The notes: a model not told the origin generated them from the letters alone. A DNA stretch of 64,000 bases from Flavobacterium limicola (GCF_003634755.1 NZ_RBXA01000004.1:179699-243698), one strand, 5' to 3'; counted from the first letter of the stretch, positions 42,690-52,149 are shown. Translations and numbers: made by a program.

Positions 42690-43544
42690 ATGTTTTCATC
42701 ATTCAATAGAATAATTCAACCAAAAAATGGATTAAAAAAGAGAACAAACAATACGATTAAAAAGAAATTTAATCGCATTGTTTGTTTTTTGTTAATGAGT
42801 ACTTATTTCATCAATGCTCAAAACACTGACAATGCGCTTCAAGGCTATTATGTTGCACAATCGGACACCTTAATGTATTCTCATTTTGAGTTTGACGGAA
42901 ACGGAAAAGTTGATATCATGGGAATGGGAAAAGGAGATTATTTTACAAAAGGAGATTCCTTAATTATATTTCCTGACAAAAGTATTTTTAAGTTTAAAAT
43001 TAAAGAAAACTCATTAATTGGCACATCTGACTGGGTCAGCAATGGGGTTTGGACTAAAAAAGACACCTTAGTAATCAATAATAGAAAAAATGAAAATTCA
43101 GCAAAAAAAACAGCGGAATTACTTCATGAATATTATCGCATCAATAAAAACATGAATCAGTTAGAATTACTACTGGATAACAATATAATCAATCATACTG
43201 CTAAAATAAAAGACCTATGCGACAGAGGGCTAGGAAAAGCTTGTTTAGATAATTTTGGACTAATTCTCGTGAATGATTATGGAGGTATCGCTTCATTATT
43301 AAACACTGACAGCAATAATGAATTTAAAAAAATAACCGAAAACCCTGAAATAATTGCTTTAGGAAATAAAATTATAGCAATGGGGGAAATGGAAGGACAC
43401 ACCGTTTTAGGCTCCTATTATTATCTAATTGGAGAAAAGAATAAAGCTAAAATAGAATGGGAGAAAGGGGCAAAAAAAGGAAGCATGAAATCTTCCTTAG
43501 CCATTTACGAAGTAGAATTTGAAAAGGAAAATAATGAAAAATAA
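42690..43544 (+). CDS. exported protein of unknown function with C-terminal Sel1-like segment
   Basis: A 284-residue protein whose hydrophobic signal (about 28-43, ending FINAQ) is preceded by an unusually long basic stretch, so the true start may be downstream of the chosen ATG. Residues 45-130 are beta-rich. The C-terminal 70 residues contain GSYYYLIGEKNKAKIEWEKG, a Sel1/TPR-like repeat. Not recognised as a named family. It is preceded by a 180-base AT-rich leader with a tandem repeat. Confidence 0.7.
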   Translation: MFSSFNRIIQPKNGLKKRTNNTIKKKFNRIVCFLLMSTYFINAQNTDNALQGYYVAQSDTLMYSHFEFDGNGKVDIMGMGKGDYFTKGDSLIIFPDKSIFKFKIKENSLIGTSDWVSNGVWTKKDTLVINNRKNENSAKKTAELLHEYYRINKNMNQLELLLDNNIINHTAKIKDLCDRGLGKACLDNFGLILVNDYGGIASLLNTDSNNEFKKITENPEIIALGNKIIAMGEMEGHTVLGSYYYLIGEKNKAKIEWEKGAKKGSMKSSLAIYEVEFEKENNEK

Positions 43545-43664
43545 AATTTCAAAAACTAAACCCCATAATCAGCAGTCCCATTTTTAACATAAATCCTGAA
43601 CACCTTGTATTTTGTAGTCATCTTATAAAACGAACTCAAAACAATTTAATCTCTTGAATTAATT

Positions 43665-44012
43665 ATGGTTTCACTAACATCCGAAGACGGTACATTTATT
43701 TTCGAAATTAAAGGCTGGCATAAAATATGGGCACTAGAAAGTAAAATTAGGGTTACCAAAGAACAAATCATTAAAGCTTATCAAAACAAAGAAGAGCTTA
43801 CGTTTTGGAAAGGCTTTAGAATGCCCGGTACAGAAATTCCAGGTTATATAGCCGCTGGAACATTTTACCAAAAAGGCAGGAATTTCTGGGATGTGATGAA
43901 TAAAAACAACGCTATAATTATCGAATTAAACAATCATTACTATAAAAGACTGATTATCGAAGTTGAAAATCCGGGGGAAATGCTGCAATTATTAAATACA
44001 TCGTATAAATAA
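43665..44012 (+). CDS. small PH-like domain protein
   Basis: A 115-residue soluble protein with predicted beta-sandwich and final helix: FIFEIKGWHKIWALESKI, KGFRMPGTEIPG, YQKGRNFWDVM and a last helix NPGEMLQLLN. This resembles bacterial PH-like proteins. It is not confidently assignable. It is probably monocistronic. Confidence 0.65.
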   Translation: MVSLTSEDGTFIFEIKGWHKIWALESKIRVTKEQIIKAYQNKEELTFWKGFRMPGTEIPGYIAAGTFYQKGRNFWDVMNKNNAIIIELNNHYYKRLIIEVENPGEMLQLLNTSYK

Positions 44013-44102
44013 CGCGTACCAGAAAAACCTTCTCATAAAAACACAATAACTGTAACAATTTAGTAGTCTGAAAGACTTATCTAAAAATATAATTAACAAA
44101 AA

Positions 44103-45965
44103 ATGAAAAGAATACTTTATTCACTGGCATTTGCTTCGATACTTTGGAGCTGTAAAACTGCAAGCCCGAGCGTCACTGCTGTTGCAAAAGAACAAGTAGA
44201 CGTTGCCATCAATTTGAACGATGTAAAAGATGACAAGGTTATGGTAACTATTACCTCGCCTAAAATCAATACCGAAGAAGTGACATACAGCGTTCCTAAA
44301 ATTGTACCAGGAACGTATTCAATTGATGATTACGGAAAATACATAGAAGATTTCAAAGCATTTGACAGCAAAGGAAACCTGCTTGCAACCACAAAAACTG
44401 ATGACAACACTTGGAATATCAAGAATGCGAAATCATTAGTAAAAATCACTTATTTAGTAAACGATACTTTCGATACTGAAAAAGGGGGCGGTTTTGGTCA
44501 AAATGATATTTTTTCTCCTGCGGGAACAAACATTGATGCGGGTAAAAACTTCATGCTGAACATGCATGGTTTTGTGGGTTATTTCCAAGACAAAAAAGAT
44601 TTCGCATACACTGTGAGCATCTCACATCCTGAAACGCTTTGGGGTGCGACTTCAATGACTGATTTGGATACAAGCGCTACCAACGATATTTTTAAAACGC
44701 AGCGTTATGCTGAATTAGTTGAAAATCCTGTTATGTATGCAAAACCGGACTACACTACTTTTATAGTAGATGGAATGGAAATCCTGATTGGTGTTTATTC
44801 TCCTACCGGAAAAGTAACTGCAGAAAGCATTACTCCAGAAATGAAAACGATGATGATCGCTCAGAAAACGTTTTTAGGAAAAATTAATGCTACTAAAAAA
44901 TATACTGTTTTACTGTATTTATCCAGCATGACGCCTACTGACGCAAAAGGGTTTGGAGCTTTGGAACATCCTACAGCTACAACAGTAGTTTTACCTGAAA
45001 TGATGCCTAAATCAGAATTGGTTAAATCAATGAAAGATGTGGTTTCACATGAATTTTTTCATATTGTAACTCCTTTAACGATTCATTCTAAAGAGATTCA
45101 TTATTTTGATTACAACACGCCTAAAATGTCAGAACATTTATGGATGTATGAAGGTGTAACAGAATATTTTGCGAACCTTTTCCAAATAAACCAAGGGTTA
45201 ATTACGGAAGAAGAGTTTTATGCGCGTATGGCAGAAAAAATTGAGCATGCAAATGCTATGAATGACACGATGCCTTTCACAACAATGAGCGCAAATGTAT
45301 TGACAGAACCATACAAAGCCCAATACTTGAACGTGTATGAAAAAGGTGCACTAATTGGAATGTGTTTGGATATTATCATCAGAGAAAAAAGCAACGGAGA
45401 AAGAGGAATTCTTGATTTGATGCAAAAATTATCTAATGAATATGGCGCTTCAAAACCATTTAATGATAATGAGCTTTTCGCTAAAATTACTTCATTCACC
45501 TATCCTGAAGTGGGAGCCTTTTTGGGTACGTATGTTTCTGGTACAACTCCAATTCCTTACGAAACTTATTTGGCTAAAGTTGGGGTGACAAAATCTATGG
45601 AAAAAGTACCTGGAAATGTATTCTTAAAAGGACAAATACCATACATTACCGTAAACCAACAAACAAAAGAAATCTTTGTAATTCCTAATATGGAGTTGAA
45701 CGCTTTTTACACCAATTTGGGTTTAAAAGGAGGTGATATTTTAGTATCCATTAATGACAAGCCGTATTCATTGGACAACATTTATGAAATGATTACGGAA
45801 AGCCAAAACTGGAAAGAAAACGACGCTATCACAATTAAAATAAAACGTGATGGTAAAGAACAAGTAATCAATGGGAAAGTCAAACTTCCTTATGAAGAAA
45901 AAGAAGGACTTAGAGCAACTGATGCAACAAAAAAAGCGTTGAAAGATGCTTGGTTTAAAGCATAA
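44103..45965 (+). CDS. M61 family glycyl aminopeptidase-like metallopeptidase with PDZ domain
   Basis: A 620-residue lipoprotein (signal with SILWSC, Cys about 18). An N-terminal beta domain (about 30-200) is followed by the thermolysin-like catalytic domain with HEFFH (about 316-320) and the downstream Glu in EGVTEYF, and a C-terminal PDZ domain (about 520-600, LGLKGGDILVSIND). M61 enzymes cleave N-terminal Gly or Ala. It probably acts at the cell surface or in the periplasm. Confidence 0.9.
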   Translation: MKRILYSLAFASILWSCKTASPSVTAVAKEQVDVAINLNDVKDDKVMVTITSPKINTEEVTYSVPKIVPGTYSIDDYGKYIEDFKAFDSKGNLLATTKTDDNTWNIKNAKSLVKITYLVNDTFDTEKGGGFGQNDIFSPAGTNIDAGKNFMLNMHGFVGYFQDKKDFAYTVSISHPETLWGATSMTDLDTSATNDIFKTQRYAELVENPVMYAKPDYTTFIVDGMEILIGVYSPTGKVTAESITPEMKTMMIAQKTFLGKINATKKYTVLLYLSSMTPTDAKGFGALEHPTATTVVLPEMMPKSELVKSMKDVVSHEFFHIVTPLTIHSKEIHYFDYNTPKMSEHLWMYEGVTEYFANLFQINQGLITEEEFYARMAEKIEHANAMNDTMPFTTMSANVLTEPYKAQYLNVYEKGALIGMCLDIIIREKSNGERGILDLMQKLSNEYGASKPFNDNELFAKITSFTYPEVGAFLGTYVSGTTPIPYETYLAKVGVTKSMEKVPGNVFLKGQIPYITVNQQTKEIFVIPNMELNAFYTNLGLKGGDILVSINDKPYSLDNIYEMITESQNWKENDAITIKIKRDGKEQVINGKVKLPYEEKEGLRATDATKKALKDAWFKA

Positions 45966-45984
45966 TTGCTGAAATAATTTTGAG

Positions 45985-46018
45985 AAATCCCAAACTAGAA
46001 AAGGTTTGGGATTTTTTT
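45985..46018 (+). terminator. rho-independent terminator after the M61 gene
   Basis: Stem AAATCCCAAAC / GTTTGGGATTT with an eight-base loop and seven T residues. Confidence 0.9.
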
Positions 46019-46163
46019 GTAAAATTTGGATGCGTTACCAAAATCTTTCCAACAATTTTCTTTATTTTGCGCCAAAATACAAACACCAATTAAATCGCAA
46101 TCGTTCTAATAAAATTAGAACAAAAATGGCGATTCCCTATCCAAAAACAAATTTTAACTACTC

Positions 46164-46874
46164 ATGAAAAAAACTATTATTGCATTCGTTACGCTTATCG
46201 TGTTAGCATCTTGTAACCAGAATGAATCTAAAGGCAATGTTCACATTACCGGAAATATTAAAGGATTAAAAAAAGGTACCTTATACATTCAAAGAATCGT
46301 GGATACTACATTGGTTGCCATTGACACCATCAATATTGATGGGAGTGCTGCTTTCGAAAGCAATCTTGATCTTAAATCACCAGAGATGCTTTATTTGTTC
46401 TTGGACAGAGGCGTGAGCAATTCTATAGACAACAATCTGCCTTTTTTTGCTGAACCAGGTAACATAACTATCGAAACCAGTTTAGACCATTATTTATCGG
46501 ATGCCAAAATTACTGGGTCAAAAAATCAGGAAATATTTGAAGAATACAAAAAAATCAATACTCGTTTCACAGATGAAAATCTCACACTAATTGAAAAAAA
46601 ATTCAATGCCATCAAAAGTCAAAATACAAAAGCAATAGATAGCTTAACTGCAAAACAAGATTCGAATATAAAAAGAAAGTATTTATTTGCCACCAATTTC
46701 GCATTAAACAATAGAAATTATGAAGTGTCACCTTTTATCGCACTATCTGAGATTTACGATATCAACGTGAAATACTTAGATACAATCCAAAAATCAATGT
46801 CTCCAAAAGTGGCAAAATCACTTTATGGAAAAAAATTAACGGAATATGTAGCCAAAGTTAAAAGTCAAAAATAA
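46164..46874 (+). CDS. DUF4369 lipoprotein
   Basis: A 236-residue lipoprotein with lipobox LASC (Cys about 17) and an N-terminal DUF4369 domain (VHITGNIKGLKKGTLYIQRI). In many Bacteroidetes DUF4369 is fused to a thioredoxin domain; here the C-terminal half is helical (about 115-236) with no CxxC motif, so it is the thioredoxin-less form. Role unknown. Confidence 0.85.
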   Translation: MKKTIIAFVTLIVLASCNQNESKGNVHITGNIKGLKKGTLYIQRIVDTTLVAIDTINIDGSAAFESNLDLKSPEMLYLFLDRGVSNSIDNNLPFFAEPGNITIETSLDHYLSDAKITGSKNQEIFEEYKKINTRFTDENLTLIEKKFNAIKSQNTKAIDSLTAKQDSNIKRKYLFATNFALNNRNYEVSPFIALSEIYDINVKYLDTIQKSMSPKVAKSLYGKKLTEYVAKVKSQK

Positions 46875-46912
46875 TTCATTAGGAGATTTATTTTTAAATT
46901 AAGCCGTAGAAT

Positions 46913-46949
46913 AAAAAAACCATCTTGTTGTTAACAAGATGGTTTTTTT
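46913..46949. terminator. bidirectional terminator
   Basis: Perfect 17-base stem, core ACCATCTTGTT / AACAAGATGGT, with a GTT loop and A/T runs on the two sides. It separates the convergent DUF4369 and DUF5362 genes. Confidence 0.93.
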
Positions 46950-47013
46950 GGTTTAGATCCTATCTATTATAAATAGATTAAAATATCAACCTCAATCTAA
47001 TTAGCTGCACTGT

Positions 47014-47478
47014 CTATGCATTATTAAAAGCAATTCCTGTAACAATCATCCCTACAAACATTAAAAGGTATAAAGAAAAAACTACTAATGTCATAATTCC
47101 AATATATTTATAATGCGATTTTAGATATCCTAAAGAAGCAGTCAATGTTTCGGAATCGTTATTTTTGAATGCCGCTTTAGCATTTGAAGCAAATTTATTT
47201 AAGTAATATACCGGAAAGAAATAAAGCACCGCAATTAAAAAGTAAACAAAAGCCATTACCACCCCAAAAGAAGATCCCATGGCTCCCATGGCAGGATTCA
47301 TCTTGCCCATAGCTGAGAACAATGTCCCGGCAAATAAAGCAGCAAAAATAATAAAGCCAATTCCTATGTAACCAAGAATCGATAAAAAATAGGCCCACTT
47401 TGCTGTTTCCTTCAAAAAGTCTTTTGCAGACTCACTTAGTTTCATCTCGAAACTTTCAATAACTGAATGCTCTTCCAT
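47014..47478 (-). CDS. DUF5362 membrane protein
   Basis: A 154-residue protein with a polar N-terminus, a first helix pair (about 27-55), a Gly/Met-rich loop, and two more helix regions. KETAKWAYFLSILGYIG and LNKFASNAKAAFKNND are typical of DUF5362 proteins found in Bacteroidetes. Uncharacterised. Monocistronic and next to tRNA-Thr. Confidence 0.85.
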   Translation of the reverse strand: MEEHSVIESFEMKLSESAKDFLKETAKWAYFLSILGYIGIGFIIFAALFAGTLFSAMGKMNPAMGAMGSSFGVVMAFVYFLIAVLYFFPVYYLNKFASNAKAAFKNNDSETLTASLGYLKSHYKYIGIMTLVVFSLYLLMFVGMIVTGIAFNNA

Positions 47479-47567
47479 TATGTATTAATTTTAGGTTAGA
47501 TTTCAAATTTAACAAAAAAATTAGCACATTACGTAAAAACACAATTAAATTGTTATTTTGTTTAAAA

Positions 47568-47600
47568 CAAAAAACCACCTAACAAAAGTTAGATGGTTTT
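47568..47600 (-). terminator. terminator of tRNA-Thr
   Basis: Stem AAAACCA-c-CTAAC / GTTAG-a-TGGTTTT with loop AAAA; on the minus strand a T run follows. Lies seven bases past the tRNA 3' end. Confidence 0.8.
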
Positions 47601-47606
47601 ATTAAG

Positions 47607-47680
47607 AGCCGGCGGAGGGACTCGAACCCACGACCTGCTGATTACAAATCAGCTGCTCTAGCCAACTGAGCTACGCTGGC
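47607..47680 (-). tRNA. tRNA-Thr(UGU)
   Basis: A 74-base cloverleaf: acceptor GCCAGCG / CGCCGGC, D arm GCTC..GAGC, anticodon stem GCTGA / TCAGC with loop TTTGTAA (anticodon TGT), T loop TTCGAGT and discriminator T. Two non-Watson-Crick pairs are present: A4-C69 in the acceptor and U50-U64 in the T stem. CCA is not encoded. All invariant loop bases checked are present. Confidence 0.95.
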
Positions 47681-47758
47681 GACTCATTACGGGTGCAAAT
47701 ATAAGTCTGAATTTCTATTTTCCAAAACAAATTCAAACTTTTTTTGCTTTTTTTTTAA

Positions 47759-48025
47759 CTACAATTCGTTGATTTTAGCAATCAATTGATTAGCAGTTTG
47801 TTCCAATTCAACGTTGATTTGTTTGAAGTGAGCTTTTTTATCTTCTACCTTTTTTGCATTCACTTTTGTGATTAAAGCGTCAAAAGCAGCGATAGCTTCA
47901 TCGATTAAAGCATTAGTTTCTGTTGTTGGTTTTCCTGTAGTAGAAATTTCGAACAAGTAAACTGCTTCAATAATATCTCCTAAAACGTAGTTGATGTCTT
48001 TTTTTAAATTCTTAACGTTTGCCAT
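47759..48025 (-). CDS. conserved small helical protein
   Basis: An 88-residue cytosolic protein, all helical, starting ANVKNLKKDINYVLGDIIEA and ending LIAKINEL, with no cysteine or membrane segment. I know it as a conserved flavobacterial hypothetical with no assigned role. It lies between tRNA-Thr and manA in the same orientation. Confidence 0.8.
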   Translation of the reverse strand: MANVKNLKKDINYVLGDIIEAVYLFEISTTGKPTTETNALIDEAIAAFDALITKVNAKKVEDKKAHFKQINVELEQTANQLIAKINEL

Positions 48026-48093
48026 TTTTATTTTTTTAAAATTTGAATTTTAATTTGCGTCTGCAAAAGTACACATAATCTTTCTATTACCGA

Positions 48094-49056
48094 CTATGAA
48101 ATGTAAATTTCTAAAATCGATGCTTTTCCATTGAGAATGAATGCATTCATTGCCGCAGGAATTAAAACAGTATCTCCTTTTATATATTGAATTTTTGAGT
48201 GGTTGTATTCTATTTCAAAGGATCCCTCAACACACATATAAACCGTAAAACTTTCGCCTGATTTAGAAACTGAAATTGCTCCGTCTAAAGGAATAAAATT
48301 AGTGGTAAAATAAGGACAATCAACCACTGTATTGGACTGATTGCTATTAGTGGTATATGATTTTTTTGCTTCTACCTTATTGTAGTTTATAGCCTCCAAA
48401 GCCAAATCAACATGCAATTCTCTGGTATTCCCATTCGCATCTACTCGGTCAAAATCATACAATCGATAGGTAATATCTGAAGTTTGTTGAATCTCAGCTA
48501 CCACAATTCCTGCACCAATAGTGTGAACAGTTCCGGTTTCTAAAAAGAAAACATCACCTGATTGTACTTTTACATCATCCAGAATAGAGAGTAAAGTTTT
48601 ATTTTTTAGGTTTTCTAAATATTCAGCAGCATTTGAATTTTCTTTGAAACCTACAATAATACGAGCATTATCATCTGCTTGCATGATGTACCACATTTCA
48701 GTTTTCCCAAAAGAATTATGACGTTTTTTTGCCAATTCATCATTAGGATGAACTTGTATGGACAAATCCTCGCGTGCATCTAAATATTTGAAAAGTAACG
48801 GAAATTGTTTTCCAAAACGAGTATGAACAGCAGTTCCCAAAATTTCATCAGGGAACGAATTGATTAATTCAGTCAATGATTTTCCCTTCCATTCTCCGTT
48901 TGCAACAATACTTACGTCGCCTTCTACGGTAGACAGCTCCCAACTTTCTCCTGTGATATTTGAAGTAATTGGTTTATGAAGTAGCGTTTTTAGTTTTTCG
49001 CCGCCCCATATTCTTTCTTTTAAAATGGGCTCAAATTGTAAAGGATAAAGTTTCAT
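48094..49056 (-). CDS. manA: mannose-6-phosphate isomerase, class I
   Basis: A 320-residue cupin-fold type I phosphomannose isomerase. Zinc-binding motifs appear as SIQVHPND and KTEMWYI, and a further His in ETGTVHTIGAGI. It interconverts fructose-6-P and mannose-6-P for mannose use and GDP-mannose supply. Length is typical of the Bacteroidetes short form. Apparently monocistronic. Confidence 0.94.
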   Translation of the reverse strand: MKLYPLQFEPILKERIWGGEKLKTLLHKPITSNITGESWELSTVEGDVSIVANGEWKGKSLTELINSFPDEILGTAVHTRFGKQFPLLFKYLDAREDLSIQVHPNDELAKKRHNSFGKTEMWYIMQADDNARIIVGFKENSNAAEYLENLKNKTLLSILDDVKVQSGDVFFLETGTVHTIGAGIVVAEIQQTSDITYRLYDFDRVDANGNTRELHVDLALEAINYNKVEAKKSYTTNSNQSNTVVDCPYFTTNFIPLDGAISVSKSGESFTVYMCVEGSFEIEYNHSKIQYIKGDTVLIPAAMNAFILNGKASILEIYIS

Positions 49057-49209
49057 TCAAATGTTTTTTTTCGAAGTCCAAATGTATAAAAAATCCATAT
49101 TGTTTCCGACGTAAATAGATTTCCATTTACAGAAACCAGTAAATAACCAAAAAACAAAGTGTAAGTCGGAATCCGTCAGTAATGGATTCCAGTAGCTTCC
49201 AGCAATAAA

Positions 49210-49665
49210 TTACACTAATTTTTTAATGGCCTCTAACGCTTTGGGAATATGTTTTGTAGCCAGCATACTGTCAAAAATCATTTGAACCACTCCATTTTTA
49301 TCGGTTACATAGGTCACTCTTCCCGGAAGCAATCCGAACATTCCGGTGGGAACACCAAAAAGTTTTCTGATTTTTTTATCTGAATCTGACAAAAGAATAA
49401 AAGGAAGCTTGAACTGCTGAGCAAACTTTTGATGTGAGCCAACACTATCACTGCTAATTCCTATCACTTCCGCACCAAGATCCTTAAAATCCTCATACTG
49501 ATCTCTAAAACTGCACGCTTGCGCGGTACAACCCGGCGTGTTGTCTTTTGGATAAAAATAAATAACGAGCGGTTTACGCCCCACTACAGTTGCACTATCA
49601 AAATCAATTCCATTAGTATCTTTAGCTGTGAAATTGGGAATTGTATCCCCTACTTTTAGTTCCAT
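49210..49665 (-). CDS. bcp: thioredoxin-dependent peroxiredoxin (Bcp)
   Basis: A 151-residue atypical 2-Cys peroxiredoxin: peroxidatic Cys46 and resolving Cys51 in DNTPGCTAQACSFRD. It reduces H2O2 and organic peroxides. Its ATG overlaps the queD stop by one base (TAATG), and idi precedes queD, so idi-queD-bcp form an operon. Confidence 0.95.
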   Translation of the reverse strand: MELKVGDTIPNFTAKDTNGIDFDSATVVGRKPLVIYFYPKDNTPGCTAQACSFRDQYEDFKDLGAEVIGISSDSVGSHQKFAQQFKLPFILLSDSDKKIRKLFGVPTGMFGLLPGRVTYVTDKNGVVQMIFDSMLATKHIPKALEAIKKLV

Positions 49666-50075
49666 TATTCTCCTCTATAGGTTACAAAATTACGAGGCGT
49701 TTCATAAAGGACCACTTCTAATTCAAATTCAGGCTTGATTCTTTTTCTGATTTTATTCCAAATAACCACCACAATATTTTCGGCGGTAGGATTCAAATCC
49801 TGAAATTCCGGAACATCCAAATTCAGATTTTTATGATCAAACTGATTTTCGACATCTTCTTTAATAATATCACTCAAAAATTTGACATCCATAACATATC
49901 CTGTTTCAGGATCTATTGCTCCCGTAACACTAACAATCAATTCGTAATTATGTCCATGAAAATTAGGATTATTACACTTACCAAAAATCGCATCGTTTTG
50001 CTCAAACGACCAATCTTTTCTGTATAATCTGTGAGCCGCATTAAAATGGGCTTTCCGCGAAATGGTAACTTTCAT
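49665..50075 (-). CDS. queD: 6-carboxytetrahydropterin synthase
   Basis: A 136-residue PTPS-family enzyme. Zinc ligands His15, His40 and His42 and the catalytic Cys34 are in HFNAAHRL and GKCNNPNFHGHNYELIV. It makes 6-carboxytetrahydropterin from dihydroneopterin triphosphate for queuosine synthesis. It lies between idi (12-base gap) and bcp (overlapping stop/start). Confidence 0.93.
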   Translation of the reverse strand: MKVTISRKAHFNAAHRLYRKDWSFEQNDAIFGKCNNPNFHGHNYELIVSVTGAIDPETGYVMDVKFLSDIIKEDVENQFDHKNLNLDVPEFQDLNPTAENIVVVIWNKIRKRIKPEFELEVVLYETPRNFVTYRGE

Positions 50076-50087
50076 AAAATTTATGAA

Positions 50088-50636
50088 TTAGAGGTTATTT
50101 GAGGCCAAAGGGCTTTTATGTTCTTCCAAAAAGTGATAAAACTCATCGAAAATTATTTTGAACCAAACGGTGTAAAATGCAGGATGAAGCTCCATATCAA
50201 TTTTCACATCCTCAATTTTCATCCATTTCCAATCCTCAACTTCCTCCGGATTGATAACTGGTTCCTCATTATAATAGCCAATCATCACATGATCAAGTTC
50301 ATGCTCTGTCAAACCATTATCAAAAGGTGCTTTGTAAATAAAATGAAAAAGTTCTTTGAGTTCTGTTTTAAAACCCATTTCTTCAAATAATCTTCGGCTT
50401 CCTGCCTGGACATTTGTTTCTCCCTCGCGCTGATGACTGCAACACGTATTGGTCCACAATAAAGGGGAATGGTATTTTTGATGTGCCCGCTGTTGCAACA
50501 TGATTTCGTTTTTGCTGTTTAAAACAAAAACCGAAAAAGCACGATGCAAAACCGCTTTTTCATGTGCTTCAAGCTTAGGCATCAATCCTATTTGCTCATC
50601 CTTCTCGTTAACTAATATTACGTTTTCTTCTAACAT
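50088..50636 (-). CDS. idi: isopentenyl-diphosphate delta-isomerase, type I
   Basis: A 182-residue Nudix-fold type I IPP isomerase: catalytic Cys near 65 in TNTCCSHQREGE and catalytic Glu in EHELDH (about 111-116). It interconverts IPP and DMAPP for isoprenoids (menaquinone, carotenoids). First gene of idi-queD-bcp. Confidence 0.95.
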   Translation of the reverse strand: MLEENVILVNEKDEQIGLMPKLEAHEKAVLHRAFSVFVLNSKNEIMLQQRAHQKYHSPLLWTNTCCSHQREGETNVQAGSRRLFEEMGFKTELKELFHFIYKAPFDNGLTEHELDHVMIGYYNEEPVINPEEVEDWKWMKIEDVKIDMELHPAFYTVWFKIIFDEFYHFLEEHKSPLASNNL

Positions 50637-50897
50637 ATCAATGTATTTCAGGTCAAAAATACAAAAAAAGAAATGGTATCTGAAGGGTTTTTGAAATTGT
50701 GAAAAGTTTAACGAGTGTTGAATATCCTAAAATTCTAATTTTATATTGTCAAAAATACGCTGCTTATTTACAGATTATTAAACTCTAAAATTTTAAAACT
50801 AAAAACAATAATTTTTCGTAAATAATGAGAAGTCAAATTGGAATAAAAATAAAATTCAATTGCAAAGTAAGCGACATTTTAAAATTTAAAACTCTTT

Positions 50898-50905
50898 TAC
50901 ATTTG
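50898..50905 (+). promoter_or_regulatory. -7 box of msrB-msrA
   Basis: TACATTTG, a full TAnnTTTG match. Its final G is the G of an in-frame GTG at 50905, so that codon cannot be the start; this favours ATG 50926. Confidence 0.55.
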
Positions 50906-50925
50906 TGATTCAAATACTAAAAAAA

Positions 50926-51486
50926 ATGAAAACAAGAAATCACGTACTAAGCATGTTATTTGTAATCCCGCTTTTCATGTTCACAGCTTGTGCGCAAACC
51001 ACAAAAAAACAAGGAAACACAAAAAAAACAGTCGCAATGGAAAATACTATTAAAAAACCCGGAAATCCGTATTATTCCAATACGGATACAACAAAACTCA
51101 ACGTAAGTGATGCCGAGTGGAAAAAAGTATTACCTGAAGATGTGTATGAAGTGACGCGTAATGCAGATACAGAAAGACCTTTTACAGGAAAATATTGGAA
51201 TACTGATGACAAAGGAACCTATTATTGTGCCGCTTGTGGGAACAAACTATTTCGTTCCGGTGCTAAATTTTCAAGCAATTGTGGCTGGCCAAGTTTCTTT
51301 GAACAAGACAATAAAAACAGTGTGGTTTATAAAACCGATAATTCTCTGGGTATGGAAAGAATCGAAGCACTTTGCGGAAGATGTGACGGGCACTTAGGGC
51401 ATCTTTTTGATGATGGGCCGGAACCAACCGGAAAAAGATACTGTATGAATTCCATCGCGCTTGACTTTATTCCTGATACCAAATAA
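50926..51486 (+). CDS. msrB: exported peptide-methionine (R)-S-oxide reductase
   Basis: A 186-residue lipoprotein: lipobox FTAC (Cys about 21), then an MsrB domain (about 60-186) with zinc CxxC pairs in YYCAACG and CGRCDG and the catalytic Cys in RYCMNS. It repairs methionine-R-sulfoxide in envelope proteins. The start at 50926 is fixed by the promoter box at 50898-50905. msrA follows after one base, so the two are coupled. Confidence 0.93.
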   Translation: MKTRNHVLSMLFVIPLFMFTACAQTTKKQGNTKKTVAMENTIKKPGNPYYSNTDTTKLNVSDAEWKKVLPEDVYEVTRNADTERPFTGKYWNTDDKGTYYCAACGNKLFRSGAKFSSNCGWPSFFEQDNKNSVVYKTDNSLGMERIEALCGRCDGHLGHLFDDGPEPTGKRYCMNSIALDFIPDTK

Positions 51487-51487
51487 C

Positions 51488-52102
51488 ATGAAGAAACTAC
51501 TTTTAGTGTGCCTTTTGGCAACAACCAGTTTGTTTGCCCAAAGTAAAGCACCAAAGCAATCCAATCTTGAATCCATCACTTTAGCCGGCGGTTGTTACTG
51601 GTGTGTGGAAGCCGTTTATGAAAATTTAAACGGAGTACAATCAGCTATATCAGGCTATGCAGGCGGTAAAAATGCAAATCCTACCTACGAAGATGTGTCT
51701 ACGGGAAGGTCCGGTTATGCCGAAGTAGTTCAGATTACTTACGACAAAAACGTAACGAATCTGGATGAAATTTTCAAAGTTTTTTTTACGGTTCATGATC
51801 CAACTACGCTAAACCGTCAAGGTGCCGATGTAGGTACACAATATCGTTCTGCCATTTTTTATAAAAATGAAGTTCAAAAGAAAGCTGCACAAACAGTTAT
51901 CAATGACCTTAAAAAAGCTAAGATTTATGATAGTCCAATAGTGACAACAATAGAACCTTTGACCAAATTTTACAAAGCAGAATCCTATCATCAGAATTAC
52001 TATGAGAATAACAAAACACAGCCATATTGCCAGATGGTAATTCAACCCAAAATGGAAAAGTTTGAAAAATTATTTAAGAGCAAATTAAAGAAGCAAAAAT
52101 AA
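51488..52102 (+). CDS. msrA: exported peptide-methionine (S)-S-oxide reductase
   Basis: A 204-residue protein with a signal peptide (about 1-17, SLFAQ) and an MsrA domain; the catalytic Cys is Cys36 in GGCYWCVEAVYE, and GTQYRSAIFY and ESYHQNYYENN are family motifs. It repairs methionine-S-sulfoxide. It starts one base after the msrB stop, so the pair covers both sulfoxide stereoisomers outside the cytoplasm. Confidence 0.94.
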   Translation: MKKLLLVCLLATTSLFAQSKAPKQSNLESITLAGGCYWCVEAVYENLNGVQSAISGYAGGKNANPTYEDVSTGRSGYAEVVQITYDKNVTNLDEIFKVFFTVHDPTTLNRQGADVGTQYRSAIFYKNEVQKKAAQTVINDLKKAKIYDSPIVTTIEPLTKFYKAESYHQNYYENNKTQPYCQMVIQPKMEKFEKLFKSKLKKQK

Positions 52103-52113
52103 ATTCGTAAGCT

Positions 52114-52149
52114 ACCGCCTTGTTGTAACAAACAAGGCGGTTTTTTTTT
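52114..52149 (+). terminator. rho-independent terminator after msrA
   Basis: Eleven-base-pair stem ACCGCCTTGTT / AACAAGGCGGT, loop GTAACA, nine-T tail. Confidence 0.92.

Noticed and set aside
50905..50925. GTG start for msrB
   Set aside because: The GTG overlaps the -7 promoter box TACATTTG; the ATG at 50926 gives a standard lipoprotein signal.
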